From Propionibacteriaceae bacterium (GTDB lineage Bacteria; Actinomycetota; Actinomycetes; Propionibacteriales; Propionibacteriaceae), in contig DMIX01000259.1 in NCBI GenBank assembly GCA_003451975.1, forward strand, positions 1 to 9,298: a stretch of 9,298 bases of DNA, in the 5' to 3' direction. The notes under the pieces were generated by a model that ran no database searches, was not told where the DNA came from, and saw only the letters and a program-made list of their open reading frames with translations. A program made the translations under genes and the position numbers. Each line of letters starts with the position of its first letter. The first letter of the stretch is position 1. Shown here one piece after another: positions 1 to 6,149 of the stretch.

Positions 1-914
1 GGCTCATCACTGTCGACGAAGGCCATGCCCAATCGGCTCGCCAATGCTCGCCCGACGGTGGTCTTGCCGGCACCCATGAAGCCGATCAGCACGATCTTCG
101 GGCTGAGCGCAGCGGCAACGGCAGCGCGCATCGCCAACTCCGGCGGGGCCTGACCGGTGAACAACTCGAATTGCAGCGCCGCTTGAGCCAGCAGCAACTC
201 CGCGCCGCCGATGACCTCCAGGCCTGCTGCACCCGCGGTCTGAGCCAGCGGGGTCGGCCAGCCGGCGTAGACCGCGTCGAACAACAGCCCGCTGCGGCGT
301 TGCAGCCCGGTGGGATCGGCGGCACCCCCGGGCAAGGTGGAGATCACCACGGGGTCATCTCCGGAGGTCCAGGTAGCCAGCTCGGCGATCTCGACGGTCA
401 GCTTGGGTGCGACCGTGCCTGCCCAGGCAACCAGCTGGGCGGCTCGATCCAGATTGCGGGCATAGACGCGGAGCTGGCGAACCTGCAGTTCATCCAGGGC
501 CAGCACCGCTGATCGTGCGGTCGCTCCGGCGCCCAGGATCGCCGCTTGGGTCCACCCCCGCCAGGCCGGACGCAGCGCAGCCACCAGCCCGGGAATGTCG
601 GTGTTGTCGGCCAGCCAACCGTTCTCGGTGCGTACCAAGGTGTTGGCCGCCCCAGCTCGGACCGCCAGCACCGTGGCCTCATCGGCGACCATCAGTGCGG
701 CATCCTTCAACGGCATGGTCAGGCTCAGTCCGCGCCACTGCTCATCGAGCCCGTCGACGAAGTCGGCCAGTTCATCGGCCACCAGCTCGAAGCGTCCATA
801 GCTCCACTGGGTTAACCCCAAGGCGGCATAGCCGGCCCGATGCAGGGCAGGCGACAACGAATGGGCGATCGGGGATCCCAGGACGGCGGCCTTCACTGTG
901 GAATCGTCCCACAC
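1..914 (-). CDS. aroE-aroK: Shikimate dehydrogenase fused in frame to shikimate kinase (3' end outside window)
   Basis: The N-terminal part (about residues 8-262) is an AroE-type shikimate dehydrogenase, which reduces 3-dehydroshikimate with NADPH. It shows GSPIAHSLSP (13-22), SLTMPLK with the expected catalytic Lys (64-70), ADNTD (102-106), and the nucleotide-binding GAGATARSA (128-136). The frame continues without a stop into shikimate kinase, which phosphorylates shikimate using ATP: KIVLIGFMGAGKTT (273-286) is a Walker A P-loop and DSD (301-303) is the shikimate/Mg2+ site. The window ends at residue 304, so most of the kinase is missing. I placed the start at GTG 914 because GAAGGGG lies 5 nt upstream; GTG 896 (MKAAVLGSP) is a plausible alternative, six codons shorter. 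Neighbours upstream on the same strand include DAHP synthase, another enzyme of the pathway. Seen: both domains and the open junction. Inferred: a bifunctional protein. An internal ATG at 131, with GGAG 6 nt before it, could also yield a separate kinase. Confidence 0.9.
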   Translation of the reverse strand, partial: MWDDSTVKAAVLGSPIAHSLSPALHRAGYAALGLTQWSYGRFELVADELADFVDGLDEQWRGLSLTMPLKDAALMVADEATVLAVRAGAANTLVRTENGWLADNTDIPGLVAALRPAWRGWTQAAILGAGATARSAVLALDELQVRQLRVYARNLDRAAQLVAWAGTVAPKLTVEIAELATWTSGDDPVVISTLPGGAADPTGLQRRSGLLFDAVYAGWPTPLAQTAGAAGLEVIGGAELLLAQAALQFELFTGQAPPELAMRAAVAAALSPKIVLIGFMGAGKTTVGRALASRLGMAFVDSDE

Positions 915-949
915 CGTGGCCCCTTCGCCCCTCGAACGTTCACCCTTTC

Positions 950-1010
950 GACCCTTCGACAGGCGCAGGGAACGGGGAACCACACACCGCTGGCCGAGTG
1001 GAACCAAGCC
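950..1010. repeat. Palindromic repeat copy 1 (degenerate)
   Basis: This is a 61-nt unit that aligns without gaps to the unit at 1031-1091. Both share acccttcgacaggc at the left, gggaacg, ccgctggc and a final agcc. The right half is degraded, so its arms no longer pair well. It lies in the 187-nt gap between the threonine aldolase and aroE-aroK, upstream of the latter. It is probably a dispersed REP-like element of the genome. Confidence 0.65.
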
Positions 1011-1030
1011 CCCAAACCACATCAGCAGCC

Positions 1031-1091
1031 GACCCTTCGACAGGCTCCGGGAACGAGGAGTCGCAATCCGCTGGCTGAGCTTGACGAAGCC
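1031..1091. repeat. Palindromic repeat copy 2 (arms pair)
   Basis: This is the second copy, 81 nt from the first. Arms at 1035-1047 (cttcgacaggctc) and 1077-1089 (gagcttgacgaag) are inverted repeats pairing at 11 of 13 positions around a 29-nt loop. The element begins 10 nt past the threonine aldolase stop, so its transcript could fold into a 3' hairpin that protects or ends the upstream message. There is no run of T, so it is not a classical intrinsic terminator. Confidence 0.7.
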
Positions 1092-1101
1092 CGAGCGATC
1101 G

Positions 1102-2145
1102 CTACCCGCAGAGCAGTCCGCCAACCAGGCGTCCGGCTTGCACGGCTTCGGCCTCGGTGATGCCCAGATAGGTAACCGCGCGGACCGTGCGCGGGCCCAG
1201 CGCCGAGATGCGGACACCTCGCTGGGCGGCCTCGGCAACGACTTCCGGCGCAGGCCGGGAACCAGTACCGAGAACCACAATGTTGGTCTGCGGTTCCGTG
1301 ACCGCCGAGGGGGCCTTCTCGGCCACCGCAGCCGCAAACGCAGCAGCATTGGCGTGGTCAGCGGCGAGACGCTCCACATGATGGTCCAAGGCGTAGTCGG
1401 CGGCCGCAGCAAGCAGACCCACCTGACGCATGCCGCCACCCAGGCGCTTGCGCTGCACCCGGGCCTTGTCGATGCGCTCACGGGTGGAGACCAGCATCGA
1501 ACCCACCGGAGCACCCAGGCCCTTGGAGAAGCACACATTGACGGTGTCGAACAACGCCCCGTAGTCGGCCAGCGGCACCCCGGTGGCGATGTGGGCATTC
1601 CACAGCCGGGCACCGTCCAGGTGCAGGCCCACGCCGCGCTCCCGGCAAGCCACCGAAACCTCACGAAGATGCGGCAACGGCTGAATGGTGCCACCACCGA
1701 AGTTGTGGCTGTTCTCGAACGCCACCGCAGCGGTGTGCACCAGATACGGGGTGGGGGCGGCGATCTGCTCCAGCACTGTGTCGGTGTCGGCAACGCCGTG
1801 GGACGACGTCCAGGTGCGCATCGTCACCCCGTGCAACACCGCGTGGGCACCCAGCTCGGCGCGAGCGATGTGGGCCTGCACATCGCACAACACCTCTTCG
1901 CCGCGGCGCACCAGCGTCCAGACCCCCAACAGGTTGCCCATCGAGCCGGTGGGGACGAACAAGCCGGCCTCGTGGCCGAGCAGTGCGGCGACGCGAGCCT
2001 CAAGGGCGTTGACGGTGGGGTCTTCGCCGTACACGTCATCGCCGACCGGCGCAGCCAGCATCTCCTCGCGCATCGCCGAAGTCGGGGTGGTGAGAGTGTC
2101 GGAACGCAGATCGATAGTGGGGTCGGACAGGGGGGGCAGTTTCAT
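1102..2145 (-). CDS. ltaE: Low-specificity L-threonine aldolase, PLP-dependent
   Basis: This 347-residue protein cleaves L-threonine or L-allo-threonine to glycine and acetaldehyde, or runs the reverse reaction. It matches the family along its whole length: IDLRSDT (11-17), [18 protein letters not shown] (32-49), His92 at the place of the ring-stacking histidine, HLDGAR (175-180) with the Asp that contacts the PLP nitrogen, [11 protein letters not shown] (206-216) with Lys208 as the Schiff-base lysine, and GGGMRQ (236-241). The start is ATG 2145, which overlaps the aroG stop in an ATGA arrangement. GAGGA lies 6 nt upstream, inside the end of aroG. A longer reading from 2328 would only add residues antisense-like in composition and hide this signal. 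The overlap implies translational coupling to DAHP synthase; why a threonine aldolase sits there is unclear. Exact substrate stereochemistry cannot be read from the sequence. Confidence 0.93.
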   Translation of the reverse strand: MKLPPLSDPTIDLRSDTLTTPTSAMREEMLAAPVGDDVYGEDPTVNALEARVAALLGHEAGLFVPTGSMGNLLGVWTLVRRGEEVLCDVQAHIARAELGAHAVLHGVTMRTWTSSHGVADTDTVLEQIAAPTPYLVHTAAVAFENSHNFGGGTIQPLPHLREVSVACRERGVGLHLDGARLWNAHIATGVPLADYGALFDTVNVCFSKGLGAPVGSMLVSTRERIDKARVQRKRLGGGMRQVGLLAAAADYALDHHVERLAADHANAAAFAAAVAEKAPSAVTEPQTNIVVLGTGSRPAPEVVAEAAQRGVRISALGPRTVRAVTYLGITEAEAVQAGRLVGGLLCG

Positions 2146-3533
2146 CGAAAATCCTCGAGGTGGAACTCCGGCTCGACGGCGCCGCGCCGGATGCGCCCAC
2201 TGGTGAGACGGTCGGCCACCAGGAAGGCGAGCTCCAAGGACTGGTTCCGGTTCAACCGCGGATCGCACGCGGTCTCGTACCGGTTGACCAGGTCGGCCTC
2301 GTCGAGTTCGTCGACGCCACCGACACATTCAGTGACATCGTCACCGGTGAGTTCGACGTGAACGCCGCCGGGCCAGGTACCCAGTTCCTCGTGCACATCA
2401 AAGAAACCATTGACCTCTTCGGCGACCTGACTGAACGCCCGGGTCTTGTAGCCGGTGGCGGTCTCAAAGGTGTTGCCGTGCATCGGATCGCACACCCAAG
2501 CGACCTTGCGTCCGGTCTGTTCGACGGCGTCGATCACCGGCGGTAGCGCGTCGCGAATGCGCTCTGCACCCATGCGAGTGATGACGGTCAGGCGGCCCGG
2601 CTCGTGATCGGGGTCGAGTCGGTCGATCAGCGCGGCAGCCTCCGACCCGGTGACGTTGGGACCGAGTTTGATGCCGATGGGATTGCGCAGATGACGCAGG
2701 TACTCCACATGGGCGCCGTCGAGTTGACGAGTGCGCTCCCCTATCCACACCAGGTGAGCGCTGGTGTTGTACGGAGTCTGGGTACGGGAATCGGTCCGGG
2801 TCAGCGAATGCTCGTACTCCAGCAGCAGCGCCTCGTGAGAGGAGTAGAAGTCGACGGTGCGGAAAGCTTCGTTGTCGACGCCACAGGCCACCATGAACGA
2901 CAGCGCGCGCCCGATCTCATCGGAGAGTTCCTCGTAACGGGACTCCACATTGGAGTTGTGCACGAAGTCGGCATTCCAGGTGTGCATGGCGCGCAGGTCG
3001 GCATAGCCGCCGGTGACAAAGGCCCGCAGCAGGTTCAGGGTGGCCGCTGAATGGTTGTAGACCTCCAACAGCCGGCGCGGATCGGGAACCCGCTCGGTCG
3101 GCGTGAATCCCAGCGCATTGACGGCATCGCCGCGATAGGCAGGCAGGCTCACCCCGTTGCGGATCTCGGCGTCGCGGCTGCGCGGCTTCGCGTACTGCCC
3201 GGCGATGCGTCCGACTTTGAGCACCGGCAGTTGCGCGGCGTAAGTCAACACCACAGCCATGCTCAGCAGCACCCGCAGCTTGTTGCGAATGTTGGCCGCG
3301 GTTACCGTCTCGAAGGTCTCCGCGCAGTCGCCGCCTTGCAGCATGAAGGAACGGCCCGCCGCGACCTCGGCGACCCGGCCCCGCAGCTCATCACACTCAC
3401 CAGCAAAAACCAGCGGCGGACGGCGGCGCAGCTTGCCCACCACTGACTCCACCGCAGCCGGGTCCGGATAGGTCGGCTGCTGCGCCGGTCGGAGGGCATG
3501 CAGTTCGGCCAGGGACGGAATCAGTTCAGACAC
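2142..3533 (-). CDS. aroG: Class II 3-deoxy-D-arabino-heptulosonate 7-phosphate synthase
   Basis: This enzyme condenses phosphoenolpyruvate with erythrose 4-phosphate, the first step of the shikimate pathway, in the cytoplasm. The protein has 463 residues and is of the plant/actinobacterial class II type. Metal ligands are all present: Cys70 in QGGDCAETF, His352 in CDPMHGNT, Glu394 in VHVELTGDD and Asp424 in TACDPRLN. Each is offset by exactly 17 from the M. tuberculosis numbering I recall (87, 369, 411, 441). Other hallmarks are [14 protein letters not shown] (106-119), LPAYRGD (130-136) and WIGERTRQ (263-270). The start is GTG 3533, only 5 nt after the plsC stop and with no good ribosome-binding site, so translation probably depends on plsC. 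The C-terminus continues about 20 residues past the usual FLVADRL end with a charged tail ([18 protein letters not shown]). Feedback regulation by aromatic amino acids is usual in the family but cannot be judged here. Confidence 0.96.
   Translation of the reverse strand: MSELIPSLAELHALRPAQQPTYPDPAAVESVVGKLRRRPPLVFAGECDELRGRVAEVAAGRSFMLQGGDCAETFETVTAANIRNKLRVLLSMAVVLTYAAQLPVLKVGRIAGQYAKPRSRDAEIRNGVSLPAYRGDAVNALGFTPTERVPDPRRLLEVYNHSAATLNLLRAFVTGGYADLRAMHTWNADFVHNSNVESRYEELSDEIGRALSFMVACGVDNEAFRTVDFYSSHEALLLEYEHSLTRTDSRTQTPYNTSAHLVWIGERTRQLDGAHVEYLRHLRNPIGIKLGPNVTGSEAAALIDRLDPDHEPGRLTVITRMGAERIRDALPPVIDAVEQTGRKVAWVCDPMHGNTFETATGYKTRAFSQVAEEVNGFFDVHEELGTWPGGVHVELTGDDVTECVGGVDELDEADLVNRYETACDPRLNRNQSLELAFLVADRLTSGRIRRGAVEPEFHLEDFR
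2152..2156 (-). promoter_or_regulatory. Ribosome-binding site of the threonine aldolase gene
   Basis: On the minus strand GAGGA lies 6 nt before ATG 2145, within the last codons of aroG. It decides the start in favour of the ATGA overlap. Confidence 0.75.
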
Positions 3534-3538
3534 GCCGG

Positions 3539-4297
3539 TCAGGATATCTCGCCGGACGGCAATTGCGGCGGCCTGCTACCCAGACCGGGACGCTCCAGTA
3601 CCCGCGAGTCAGAATCGGTGGCCGATAGAGCACCGCGTTTCACCGAGGTGGCGTAGGCGTTGACATAGGTCTGACCCGAGATCTGCTGGACGGCGGCCAT
3701 CACCTCATCGGTCACCCAACGCAGCGCATCACGGTCATCGACCAACGCGGCGTAAGCGGTGAAATCCAGCGGCTCACCGATCACCACCCGGGGTCGCCGC
3801 ACCCACGGAATCCCGAACCAGCCCTTGACGGTCTGAGTATCGAAGACGGCCACCGGAACCACGGGGACGCCGGCAGCCAGCACCATGCGAGCCACCCCGG
3901 TGTGCCCCTTGTACAGCCGGCCATCGGGAGATCGCGTGCCCTCGGGGTAGATGCCGACCACCCGGCCCTGGTCCAAGGCCTCCAGTACCGGCTCCAGTCC
4001 AGCCAGGCTGACGCGTCCACCGGAGCGATCCAACGGAACCTGCCGAATGGCCTTCAAGAACCAGGCCACGATCTTCGAACCCAGGCCGCGGTCGCCACGG
4101 AACAACTCGGCCTTCGCCGGGAAGGTCACCTGACGCCGAATGAGAGCCGGGGTGATGTAGGTGTCACCGGCCGCCACGTGGTTCGAGGCGAGGATCACCC
4201 CGCCGGCAGCGGGAATGTTCTGCGTACCGACCACGGTCGCGCGAAAGCCCCACCGCACCAGCGGAACGAAAATCAGATACTTGAAGAAGTTGTACAT
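3539..4297 (-). CDS. plsC: 1-acyl-sn-glycerol-3-phosphate acyltransferase (PlsC-like)
   Basis: This 252-residue lysophospholipid acyltransferase is expected to transfer an acyl group to lysophosphatidic acid or a related acceptor at the membrane. The catalytic NHx4D motif is SNHVAAGD (38-45). The acceptor-binding block is YPEGTRSPDG (117-126), followed by KGHTGVARMVL and VPVVPVAV, all typical of the family. The N-terminus (FFKYLIFVPLVRWGF) is hydrophobic and amphipathic and may sit in the membrane surface. The tail after about residue 215 (VKRGALSATDSDSRV) is polar and not conserved. The start is ATG 4297 with AGAAGG 8 nt upstream (4306-4311). A possible -10, TAGGCT, lies about 34 nt before the start (4332-4337). 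The gene leads a run with aroG 5 nt downstream and diverges from an esterase. The exact acceptor lipid is unknown; a mannolipid or phospholipid acyltransferase is also possible. Confidence 0.92.
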   Translation of the reverse strand: MYNFFKYLIFVPLVRWGFRATVVGTQNIPAAGGVILASNHVAAGDTYITPALIRRQVTFPAKAELFRGDRGLGSKIVAWFLKAIRQVPLDRSGGRVSLAGLEPVLEALDQGRVVGIYPEGTRSPDGRLYKGHTGVARMVLAAGVPVVPVAVFDTQTVKGWFGIPWVRRPRVVIGEPLDFTAYAALVDDRDALRWVTDEVMAAVQQISGQTYVNAYATSVKRGALSATDSDSRVLERPGLGSRPPQLPSGEIS

Positions 4298-4331
4298 TGC
4301 TGCGGCCTTCTGTGCACCGTGGTCCTTCGAC

Positions 4332-4341
4332 AGCCTACGAT
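4332..4341. promoter_or_regulatory. Overlapping divergent -10 elements for plsC and the esterase
   Basis: On the plus strand TACGAT (4336-4341) ends 6 nt before the esterase ATG, the spacing of a leaderless transcript. On the minus strand TAGGCT (4332-4337) lies about 34 nt before the plsC ATG, which has its own ribosome-binding site. The two hexamers share two base pairs, so polymerase should not occupy both at once. No clear -35 boxes were found. Confidence 0.5.
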
Positions 4342-4347
4342 TCTGCC

Positions 4348-5121
4348 ATGCCGACTGCGAACGATACCCCCGTGCAGGTTCATGCCACCGCCGAGCCGTA
4401 TTTCGGCGGCACCGGGAGGGTCGGCGTGCTGTTCTGTCACGGCTTCACCGGCTCGCCGTGGTCGCTGCTGGAGTGGGCCAAGACCACCGAAGCCGCCGGC
4501 TATCGAGTGTCGCTCCCCCGCCTGCCGGGGCATGGCACGAACTGGCAGGAGATGAACCTCACCGGCTGGCCGGACTGGTACTGCACGGTGGAGCGCGCCT
4601 TCGACGAGTTGCGGGCCGAGTGCGACCAGGTGTTCATCGCCGGGTTGAGCATGGGTGGATCATTGGCGCTTCGGCTGGCCGAGAAGCGCGGCGACGAGGT
4701 TTCCGGTCTCATCCTGGTGAACCCGGCGGTGCTGTCCTACTTCAAAGACCAGATCGCGCCGTTCGCCCAATACGTCATCGCGTCGGTGCCCGCGATCGGG
4801 TCCGATATCGCCGAACCAGGACGCGATGAGCACGCCTATCCCCGCACCCCGGTGAAGGCTGCAGCGTCGATGATGAAGATGTGGATGGAAGTGCGCGCCT
4901 GCCTGGACCTGGTCGCCTGCCCGCTGCTGCTGTTCCGCTCCGCAGTCGATCATGTGGTGCCGGACTCCTCCAAGGACTTCATCCTCGCCCACGTCTCCAG
5001 CGAGGAGATCACCGAGCGAGTGCTCCCGCGCAGCTTCCATGTGGCCACCATGGATTACGACCGCGAACAGATCTTCACCGAGTCGTTGGAGTTCTTGGCC
5101 AAGCACGCCATCGCCGACTGA
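4348..5121 (+). CDS. Alpha/beta hydrolase, carboxylesterase / monoacylglycerol lipase type
   Basis: This 257-residue cytoplasmic serine hydrolase belongs to the Est30 / COG1647 group, which cleaves short-chain esters or monoacylglycerols. The oxyanion region is CHGFTGSPWS (30-39). The catalytic triad is Ser101 in GLSMGGS, Asp201 in SAVDHVVP and His231 in SFHVATMDYD. LPGHGTNWQEM (59-69) and GWPDWY (73-78) match actinobacterial relatives. There is no signal peptide. I chose ATG 4348 because TACGAT ends 6 nt before it and the conserved part begins soon after; an earlier in-frame start at 4297 would cover the promoter and the plsC start. From memory, related esterases sit beside plsC-type genes in Streptomyces too, which suggests a joint role in membrane-lipid remodelling. 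The natural substrate is not known from sequence. The gene ends 5 nt from the convergent lipoprotein gene. Confidence 0.9.
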   Translation: MPTANDTPVQVHATAEPYFGGTGRVGVLFCHGFTGSPWSLLEWAKTTEAAGYRVSLPRLPGHGTNWQEMNLTGWPDWYCTVERAFDELRAECDQVFIAGLSMGGSLALRLAEKRGDEVSGLILVNPAVLSYFKDQIAPFAQYVIASVPAIGSDIAEPGRDEHAYPRTPVKAAASMMKMWMEVRACLDLVACPLLLFRSAVDHVVPDSSKDFILAHVSSEEITERVLPRSFHVATMDYDREQIFTESLEFLAKHAIAD

Positions 5122-5126
5122 TCGGG

Positions 5127-6149
5127 TCAGCCGGCCCGGCGATTGAGCTCGGCCAGGTACCACCGGGTGGCATCGGCCACGTCGGCATCACTGAGGTCTC
5201 CTGCGACGCCACGCGCGAAGAATGCCGCCGAAGCCTCGGCACCCAGCCTGGCGCGCACCTGATCGGCTGCCAGTTGGGCAAGCGCGTAGTCGGCCTGGCT
5301 CGCCAGCTGATCAGGCAATGCTGTCGGCACCCCCTGTTGGCGCAGGTAGCGGCGCACCAGGTCGGCATTGGCCTTCGCTGTGGCCGCATCACTGGCTGCG
5401 GCCACCGACTCAGCCATTCCTTCCACCACCCAGGCCGCGCCGGTGCCGCAAGCCGAGTCGGTGGCGACATGGACGGCTTCATGGGTGAGGGTGGCCTGCA
5501 ACCAGCGCGAGCCTTGCGCGAACGATGCCGGATTGATCACGATCCGTGGCGTGCCTGCAGCGCACGTGGTGATTGCGGCGGTGTCGGAACCGTTGCCACC
5601 CGTCATGGCGGTGAAATCGGTGCTGCTGGCCGGAATCAGAACGACCAGAGTGCCGTCCCAGTCGGTGTCCGCGGGCAGCACCCCGGATGCGGCCACCGTG
5701 GCGGCGGCACGATCCAGTCGGGCGGCCCAGGCCCGCTGCTGGGCCGCGGTCAGGCCGATCGAGAGCACAGTGCCTCGCGTGGCCGGGGTGAGCGTCACGG
5801 ACCCGAACGTCCACAGGGGGCGCTGTTGCTGACCACCGACGGCTTCGATACGGCCGTCCTCGCTGAGCTGAAGCTCGACGATCTCCGAGGCCGACCGTCG
5901 GTCTCCGGGGTAGGTGGTGTGCACAGTCAGCGTCTGGTCGCCGGAGAATCGGGCGTCGGCCTCCTGCAGGCCGGAGTACCACGCCGACGCGGCGCTGGGG
6001 TTGGTGAACTGCTGGGCAAAGGCGGCTTCACCGTCGGCCAGTGAGTTCTGTAGCCGTACGGCCAGCGTCGATTGCGGTGGCGCGGTAAGCGCACAGCCGG
6101 TGAGCAGAAGGGCGGCGAGAATCCCGCCGAGAATTCGTGGAGCGATCAG
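5127..6149 (-). CDS. Lipoprotein with HExxH (gluzincin-like) metallopeptidase motif, CTG start
   Basis: This 340-residue protein begins with a lipoprotein signal (MIAPRILGG, then ILAALLLTGC) with lipobox LTGC and lipidated Cys19. It should be anchored on the outer face of the membrane. HEAVH (223-227) and a downstream Glu243 in WVVEGMAES form the zinc-ligand pattern of gluzincin peptidases. Two further cysteines, in TTCAAG and DSACGTG, may form a disulfide. The first ATG/GTG/TTG in frame is a GTG at 5924, which would remove the signal and 75 residues. The only codon giving the whole signal is CTG 6149, and it overlaps the NlpC/P60 stop as CTGA. I therefore call CTG the start, which is unusual and depends on coupling, because no Shine-Dalgarno is visible. 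I do not recognise a named family. The link to the adjacent cell-wall hydrolase suggests envelope processing, which is inference. Confidence 0.75.
   Translation of the reverse strand: MIAPRILGGILAALLLTGCALTAPPQSTLAVRLQNSLADGEAAFAQQFTNPSAASAWYSGLQEADARFSGDQTLTVHTTYPGDRRSASEIVELQLSEDGRIEAVGGQQQRPLWTFGSVTLTPATRGTVLSIGLTAAQQRAWAARLDRAAATVAASGVLPADTDWDGTLVVLIPASSTDFTAMTGGNGSDTAAITTCAAGTPRIVINPASFAQGSRWLQATLTHEAVHVATDSACGTGAAWVVEGMAESVAAASDAATAKANADLVRRYLRQQGVPTALPDQLASQADYALAQLAADQVRARLGAEASAAFFARGVAGDLSDADVADATRWYLAELNRRAG

Noticed and set aside
950..1091. The two repeats as a CRISPR array
   Set aside because: There are only two units, they are diverged and palindromic over 61 nt, with no constant spacer pattern and no cas genes.
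2146..2328. Start of the threonine aldolase at 2328
   Set aside because: The added Arg/Pro-rich stretch is an out-of-frame reading of aroG; ATG 2145 has a ribosome-binding site and the family N-terminus.
898..2361. Long plus-strand open frame of 487 codons over the aldolase
   Set aside because: It is antisense to a clear threonine aldolase and to part of aroG, shows no recognisable domain and has biased His/Arg/Gly content, as expected for a high-GC shadow frame.
4297..4347. Earlier in-frame start for the esterase at 4297
   Set aside because: It would overlap the plsC start and both -10 elements, and the added residues (MLRPSVHRGPSTAYDSA) are not like the family.
5127..5924. GTG 5924 as the start of the metallopeptidase
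   Set aside because: The same frame continues upstream through 75 codons that form a perfect lipoprotein signal and mature N-terminus, so starting at 5924 would discard a real signal.
4881..6044. Plus-strand open frame of 387 codons
   Set aside because: It spans the end of the esterase in another frame and is antisense to the metallopeptidase lipoprotein; no domain or ribosome-binding site supports it.
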